From: a bacterium
GTDB taxonomy: Bacteria > Patescibacteriota > Patescibacteriia > Patescibacteriales > JAKAJF01
DNA: 8,232 nucleotides
Direction: 5' to 3'
NCBI GenBank assembly: GCA_021813875.1
Contig: JAKAJF010000039.1
Location: forward strand, 1-8,232
In this document: positions 4,835 to 8,232 of the stretch, piece after piece
How positions within the stretch are numbered: the first letter of the stretch is position 1
How the letters are laid out: the number at the start of each line of letters is the position of its first letter
The notes under the pieces: model-generated
Seen by the model: only the letters and a program-made list of their open reading frames with translations
Told to the model about the DNA's origin: nothing
Databases searched by the model: none
Translations under genes and position numbers: made by a program

Positions 4835-6439
4835 ATGCTTGAGACATTAAAGAGATTAGACGAGGAGTCATTAAGGGCTATCGAAGAAGAGATGAGGGTC
4901 AGGAAGACCCGGGAAGTATTCCTGCTTTTTCCCTTAGGCAGCCAGTTCGACCATTTGATCCGGCTTATGCTCGCCAAGATCGGCGTCTTTTGTCTGGCGG
5001 CCGATCCGGCCAGCATCACGGCGGAAGACGTCGGAAGGATCAACCCGAAAGGTATTATCCTGTCCGGCGGTCCGGCCTCGGTCTATCTGGATCCGCCGCC
5101 CTTCGACGAAGAGATCTTTGACCTCGGTATTCCGACGCTCGGCATCTGCCTAGGCTTCCAACTTTGGGCCCAGCATGTCGGCGCCAAAGTCGTGCCTTCG
5201 AAGAAGCGTGAATTCGGAGTGCATAATTTTGTTGCCCTTGAAGACGGGTCCCCCCTTTTCTCCAAGGTCAAATTTGAGGCAAAGGTCCTTCAGAGCCACG
5301 GAGATAAAGTCATAAAGCATGAAAAATTAATTCTCCTCGCTTCCACGGCGAACGCGCCTGTCGCGGCGGCTCAGTGCGGCCATCTCTATGGCGTCCAGTT
5401 CCATCCGGAAGTCTCGGACACCGAATGCGGCGAGCAGATTTTCAAGAATTTCTGTCAGGAGATCTGCGGCGCCAAAGATTGTAATGACATTGGCGCGGAG
5501 GCAGGGCGGAAAATCGCCGAGCTCAAAGAGCGGATCGGCGACGAGAAAGTCACTCTGGCTTTATCCGGCGGTTCCGATTCCTCCGTCTGCGCCTATCTTT
5601 TAGAGAAGGCTTTAGAAGGAAAGAAAGGACAGGTCCAGGCTATCTACATCAAGGGTATCGATCGGCCGGACGACGAGGCTAATGTCCTCAAGTTTTTCGG
5701 AAATAAAGAGTGGCTTTCGCTCGAGATCGTCGACGCCACGGACAAGTTCCTTAAGGCGCTTCAGGGCAAGACCGCCATGAAGGAGAAGCGGCTGGCCATG
5801 CGTGGGGTTTACAAGGGAGTCCTTGAGGAAGCGGCCGAAAGGTTCGGCTCGAAGGCGATCGTCCAGGGGACGCTCTATACGGACATCTGTGAGAGCGGCG
5901 GCGGTTACGATTCCGGCGCCAAAAAGGCGCAGATCAAGCTGCATCATAACGTCAACCTGGACTTTTCTCTGCCCGAAATCATGCCCCTGGCGGACTGCGT
6001 CAAAGACACGGCCAGGAACATCGGTCGGGCCATCGGTATGCCGGAAGAGCTCCTCGTAAGGCATCCTTTTCCTGGACCGGGGTTGGTCGTCAGGATCACG
6101 GGCGAGATAACCGGGGAAAAGCTCGCCATAGCGAGAAAAGCGGACGAGATCTATATCGAGGAACTTCATAAATGGGAGCTCTATGATAAAATCTGGCAGG
6201 CGGGGATCATCGTCACTGATGAGCTGCATACCTGTACCAAGGGCGACGGTGCCACTTCCGGACATATACTTTTCTACTTCGCGGTTTCAAGCGTCAACGG
6301 CTTCACTGCCCAGCCCGTTGACTTGCCCTTCGATTTTCATATGGCCCTGCAGCGCCGGTTCGGCAACGAGATCAGGGAAGTCGGAGCAGTAGCCTATCGG
6401 TTTTCAAGTAAGCCCTATTCGACCATTGAAGTCGGCTGA
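4835..6439 (+). CDS. guaA: GMP synthase (glutamine-hydrolysing)
   Basis: Converts XMP, glutamine and ATP to GMP in the cytoplasm, the last step of guanine nucleotide synthesis. The 534-residue protein has an N-terminal class I glutamine amidotransferase domain (about 28-207) with GICLGFQL (nucleophile Cys105) and FHPEV (His190, Glu192). The ATP-pyrophosphatase domain carries the P-loop LSGGSDSS (243-250), then GTLYTDICESGG (345-356), IKLHHNV (367-373) and RHPFPGPGL (409-417). The C-terminal dimerisation/XMP domain ends SSKPYSTIEVG. The start at 4835 is supported by AAAGGAGG (4823-4830) four bases upstream; the frame also extends back to a TTG at 4751, but that codon lies within the -35 box. 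Oddities: about 27 extra N-terminal residues rich in Glu/Arg before the usual beginning, PLGSQF where DFGSQY is usual, LHTCTKGDGATSGH in place of the usual VKSVGVMGDGR-type segment, and an ending that differs from KPPATIEWE. All catalytic motifs are present, so it is probably active. Confidence 0.93.
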   Translation: MLETLKRLDEESLRAIEEEMRVRKTREVFLLFPLGSQFDHLIRLMLAKIGVFCLAADPASITAEDVGRINPKGIILSGGPASVYLDPPPFDEEIFDLGIPTLGICLGFQLWAQHVGAKVVPSKKREFGVHNFVALEDGSPLFSKVKFEAKVLQSHGDKVIKHEKLILLASTANAPVAAAQCGHLYGVQFHPEVSDTECGEQIFKNFCQEICGAKDCNDIGAEAGRKIAELKERIGDEKVTLALSGGSDSSVCAYLLEKALEGKKGQVQAIYIKGIDRPDDEANVLKFFGNKEWLSLEIVDATDKFLKALQGKTAMKEKRLAMRGVYKGVLEEAAERFGSKAIVQGTLYTDICESGGGYDSGAKKAQIKLHHNVNLDFSLPEIMPLADCVKDTARNIGRAIGMPEELLVRHPFPGPGLVVRITGEITGEKLAIARKADEIYIEELHKWELYDKIWQAGIIVTDELHTCTKGDGATSGHILFYFAVSSVNGFTAQPVDLPFDFHMALQRRFGNEIREVGAVAYRFSSKPYSTIEVG

Positions 6440-6464
6440 CCCGTTCTTAGGAGCGGGTTTTTTT
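6439..6464 (+). terminator. intrinsic terminator of guaA
   Basis: ACCCGTTC (6439-6446) pairs with GAGCGGGT (6451-6458), with one G-U pair and a TTAG loop, followed by a seven-T run. The stem begins at the last base of the stop codon. Confidence 0.88.
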
Positions 6465-6466
6465 AT

Positions 6467-6495
6467 TTGACAAAAGCTTAAAATTAAGGCAGAAT
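6467..6495 (+). promoter_or_regulatory. promoter for the radical SAM gene
   Basis: TTGACA (6467-6472), a 17-nt spacer and CAGAAT (6490-6495, four of six consensus positions). It lies two bases after the guaA terminator T-run. Confidence 0.6.
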
Positions 6496-6553
6496 AATTT
6501 AATTGCTTTTTTGAAAAAATAACTAATCCCTTTTATTCGAAACGGAGGTGAGC

Positions 6554-8089
6554 ATGAAGAAATCGTTAGTTATGCTGGTCAGCGCAATTCTGATAGGAGC
6601 CGTCGTCCTTTTGGGCAAGAAACAGCCCCAAGGCAACGGCGGCTGGAAAGTCGGCCGCGGCAAACGCCGCATCGCCTTCATCGAGGTCGGTACCTTCGTG
6701 GCCCAGATCTACGCCCTGTTCCACATGCCGAGGTTGGGGCCGGTCCTTCTGGCCACCATCCTGAAGAAGCTGGGTTACGAGACCAAAGTCTTCGTCGAGA
6801 GAAAGAAGAATTCTCTCAATTGGGCCTATCTGGTTTCGGCCGACGCTGTCTGCATCAGTACCACCACTGAAACGGCGCCGCGCGCCTACCGGATCGCGGA
6901 CAAGTTAAGAGAGAAGAATGTCTTGGTCATCATGGGTGGCGTCCACGCGACCGCCTGCCCCGAGGAAGCTTTGAAGCATTGTTCGGTGGTCGTCCGCCAA
7001 GAAGGGGACGAAACCCTGCCCGAACTTCTCAAGGCTATTTTTGCCGGCATGGGAGTTGAGAATGTCCGAGGCATTTCCTACCGGAGCGATGATGGCCGGG
7101 TCGTCCATAATTCCGACCGGTCGCCCATCGAGGATCAAGATGATCTGCCGGTCCCGGATTTCAGCCTGATCGACGGCTTCGTACCCGGCTTCGGCTGGCA
7201 GAAATTGCGCCTGGTCTTCCTCAAGGCTATCGGGCTTTATTTCTTGCCCCTATCTTCTTCGCGAGGCTGTCCTTACGGCTGCACCTTCTGTTCGGTGCTG
7301 CAGGTCTTCGGCCGGAAATACCGGGCTAAGACTCCCGTCAAGGTGATCGAGGAAATGGAAGACCTGGCCCGCTACACGGATGCCATCTTCTTCGTCGACG
7401 ATAACGTCGGCGTCAGGCCGGAGAGGCTCGAAGAAGTCTGTTACCGGAAGCTGACGAGGCCCTGGTTGAAGAAACTGAGCTTCACTCTGCAGGTCAGGGC
7501 CGAATTGGCCCTGAAGCATCCGGAATTGGTCACCCTCTTGGGTCAGGCAGGCTGCACCAGGGTTTACATCGGCTTCGAATCCGCCGATCAAAAGACTCTG
7601 GAAGCCGTCAATAAGAAGCAGCAGGCCGGGGATATGAAGAAAGTGGTGGAAATCTTCCAGGAAGCCGGAATCAAGGTGCACGGGATGTTCGTCATCGGCT
7701 TCGATACCGACGACAAGAGCAGTTTCGATAAGACTCTTGAATTCGCCCGGGAGATCGGCGCCGACACCGTCCAGTTTTTGGCCTTGTCCATGCTTCCTGG
7801 CACCGAGATGTACGCCGAGATGAAGGCTGCCGGCCGTTTGATCGAGAGCGTCTCCTGGGAAGAAGTCGACGGCTTCAATGTCACTTTCCGCCCCAAGCAG
7901 ATGAGTCCGAGGGAATTGCAGATGGGTATCCTGAAAATCACCCAGGAATTTTACAACCGGGATTTCCTGAAGCGGAGCTGGCGGACGGAGGGGCCGGTCT
8001 TCGCCCTCATCTTTTATTTCTACGTGAAGTTCTGGACGGCGAAGCTGAGGGGGGATTTTGAGAAGTATTTCCAGAAACACCAAATATGA
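6554..8089 (+). CDS. B12-binding-domain radical SAM enzyme with N-terminal membrane anchor
   Basis: A 511-residue member of the cobalamin-binding radical SAM superfamily, which uses a [4Fe-4S] cluster and S-adenosylmethionine for radical chemistry, often methylations or ring formations; the substrate cannot be read from sequence. Residues 1-22 (MKKSLVMLVSAILIGAVVLL) form a basic-then-hydrophobic segment that looks like a membrane anchor or uncleaved signal. A Rossmann-like B12-binding domain follows (about 39-165, with GGVHATACPEEA at 128-139), lacking the DxHxxG cobalamin-His motif. The radical SAM core has SSRGCPYGCTFC (cluster Cys239, Cys243, Cys246), FGRKYR (252-257), FFVDDN (279-284), YIGFES (338-343) and FVIGFDTDD (379-387). 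The C-terminal region has a second hydrophobic stretch (PVFALIFYFYVKFW, 481-494). ATG at 6554 is preferred because CGGAGG (6543-6548) lies five bases upstream; a GTG at 6548 overlaps that site. It is a single-gene unit, so context gives no substrate hint. Confidence 0.88.
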   Translation: MKKSLVMLVSAILIGAVVLLGKKQPQGNGGWKVGRGKRRIAFIEVGTFVAQIYALFHMPRLGPVLLATILKKLGYETKVFVERKKNSLNWAYLVSADAVCISTTTETAPRAYRIADKLREKNVLVIMGGVHATACPEEALKHCSVVVRQEGDETLPELLKAIFAGMGVENVRGISYRSDDGRVVHNSDRSPIEDQDDLPVPDFSLIDGFVPGFGWQKLRLVFLKAIGLYFLPLSSSRGCPYGCTFCSVLQVFGRKYRAKTPVKVIEEMEDLARYTDAIFFVDDNVGVRPERLEEVCYRKLTRPWLKKLSFTLQVRAELALKHPELVTLLGQAGCTRVYIGFESADQKTLEAVNKKQQAGDMKKVVEIFQEAGIKVHGMFVIGFDTDDKSSFDKTLEFAREIGADTVQFLALSMLPGTEMYAEMKAAGRLIESVSWEEVDGFNVTFRPKQMSPRELQMGILKITQEFYNRDFLKRSWRTEGPVFALIFYFYVKFWTAKLRGDFEKYFQKHQI

Positions 8090-8101
8090 CGGCTTCGGCC
8101 G
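8090..8101 (+). other. small cUUCGg-loop hairpin right after the stop codon
   Basis: CGGC, TTCG, GCCG forms a 4-bp stem closed by a C(UUCG)G tetraloop, an exceptionally stable RNA loop. It has no T-run of its own and lies ten bases before the terminator stem. It may protect or shape the mRNA 3' end; that is inference. Confidence 0.5.
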
Positions 8102-8110
8102 AACGCATCC

Positions 8111-8139
8111 AAGCAAGAAGAAATTCTTGCTTTTTTATT
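8111..8139 (+). terminator. intrinsic terminator of the radical SAM gene
   Basis: AAGCAAGAA (8111-8119) pairs with TTCTTGCTT (8124-8132) in a perfect 9-bp stem with a GAAA tetraloop, then a T-rich tract broken by one A. Confidence 0.85.
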
Positions 8140-8142
8140 TTT

Positions 8143-8171
8143 TTGACAAAGGGCTTTTTTTAAGGTAAAAT
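8143..8171 (+). promoter_or_regulatory. near-consensus promoter for the gene starting at 8195
   Basis: TTGACA (8143-8148), a 17-nt spacer and TAAAAT (8166-8171). The -35 box is part of the terminator's T-rich tail. The predicted start near 8178 leaves a leader of only about 17 nt. Confidence 0.75.
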
Positions 8172-8194
8172 AAGTTAAATTTTTAAAAAATTTT

Positions 8195-8232
8195 ATGGCG
8201 GAAAATCAAAATAAACCGAACAACCAAAATCC
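8195..8232 (+). CDS. start of an unknown gene, truncated by the window end
   Basis: ATG at 8195 opens a frame reading MAENQNKPNNQN to the end of the window. The segment is hydrophilic and Asn/Gln-rich, as in a disordered N-terminus. A strong promoter sits just upstream, but the short AT-rich leader has no Shine-Dalgarno sequence. Twelve residues are too few to name a product. Confidence 0.55.
   Translation, partial: MAENQNKPNNQN

Noticed and set aside
5612..6265. 217-codon minus-strand open frame inside guaA
   Set aside because: The plus strand encodes the conserved ATP-pyrophosphatase domain of GMP synthase; the antisense translation has no features.
7250..8116. 288-codon minus-strand open frame opposite the radical SAM gene
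   Set aside because: It overlaps a gene with clear catalytic motifs, has no ribosome binding site or recognisable sequence, and would begin inside the downstream hairpin region.

Overview
The window comes from an uncultivated-looking bacterium. Coding DNA is GC-rich and intergenic DNA is AT-rich. TGA is used as an ordinary stop in at least three genes (uvrC, guaA and the radical SAM gene), so lineages that recode UGA are unlikely. The lineage signals conflict. A FadL-type outer-membrane barrel, with signal peptide and terminal Phe, argues for a diderm envelope. The short type IV pilin and the trimmed UvrB/UvrC resemble what is often seen in small candidate-phylum genomes. I cannot assign a phylum from sequence alone.

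Layout: (1) 1-530, + strand: the 3' end of uvrC, which stops right after the nuclease domain, followed in the same frame by a possible 49-residue small ORF and a terminator. (2) 571-1919, + strand: a strong promoter, a FadL/OMPP1 channel gene and a terminator whose arms repeat those of the preceding terminator. (3) 1926-4366, - strand: uvrB, lacking the C-terminal UVR domain, followed 13 nt later by a cysteine-rich type IV pilin-like gene. (4) 4371-4750, - strand: a 92-residue protein of unknown function with its own promoter and terminator. (5) 4751-6464, + strand: guaA (GMP synthase), divergent from the small gene across a perfect palindrome made of two back-to-back -35 boxes. (6) 6467-8139, + strand: a B12-binding radical SAM enzyme with an unusual N-terminal membrane anchor. 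(7) 8143-8232: a near-consensus promoter and the first codons of another gene.

The genes are mostly single transcription units, each bounded by its own promoter and intrinsic terminator, with very short gaps in which the terminator T-run leads straight into the next -35 box. UvrC and UvrB belong to one pathway (nucleotide excision repair) but are transcribed convergently about 2 kb apart. The other genes (hydrophobic-compound channel, pilin, purine synthesis, radical SAM enzyme) have no evident joint pathway. I see no tRNA, rRNA, CRISPR array, insertion sequence or gene-free stretch over 300 bases, and no convincing multi-gene novel system. The points of most interest are the paired trimming of UvrB and UvrC, the membrane-anchored radical SAM enzyme, the divergent GMP synthase and the regulatory architecture.
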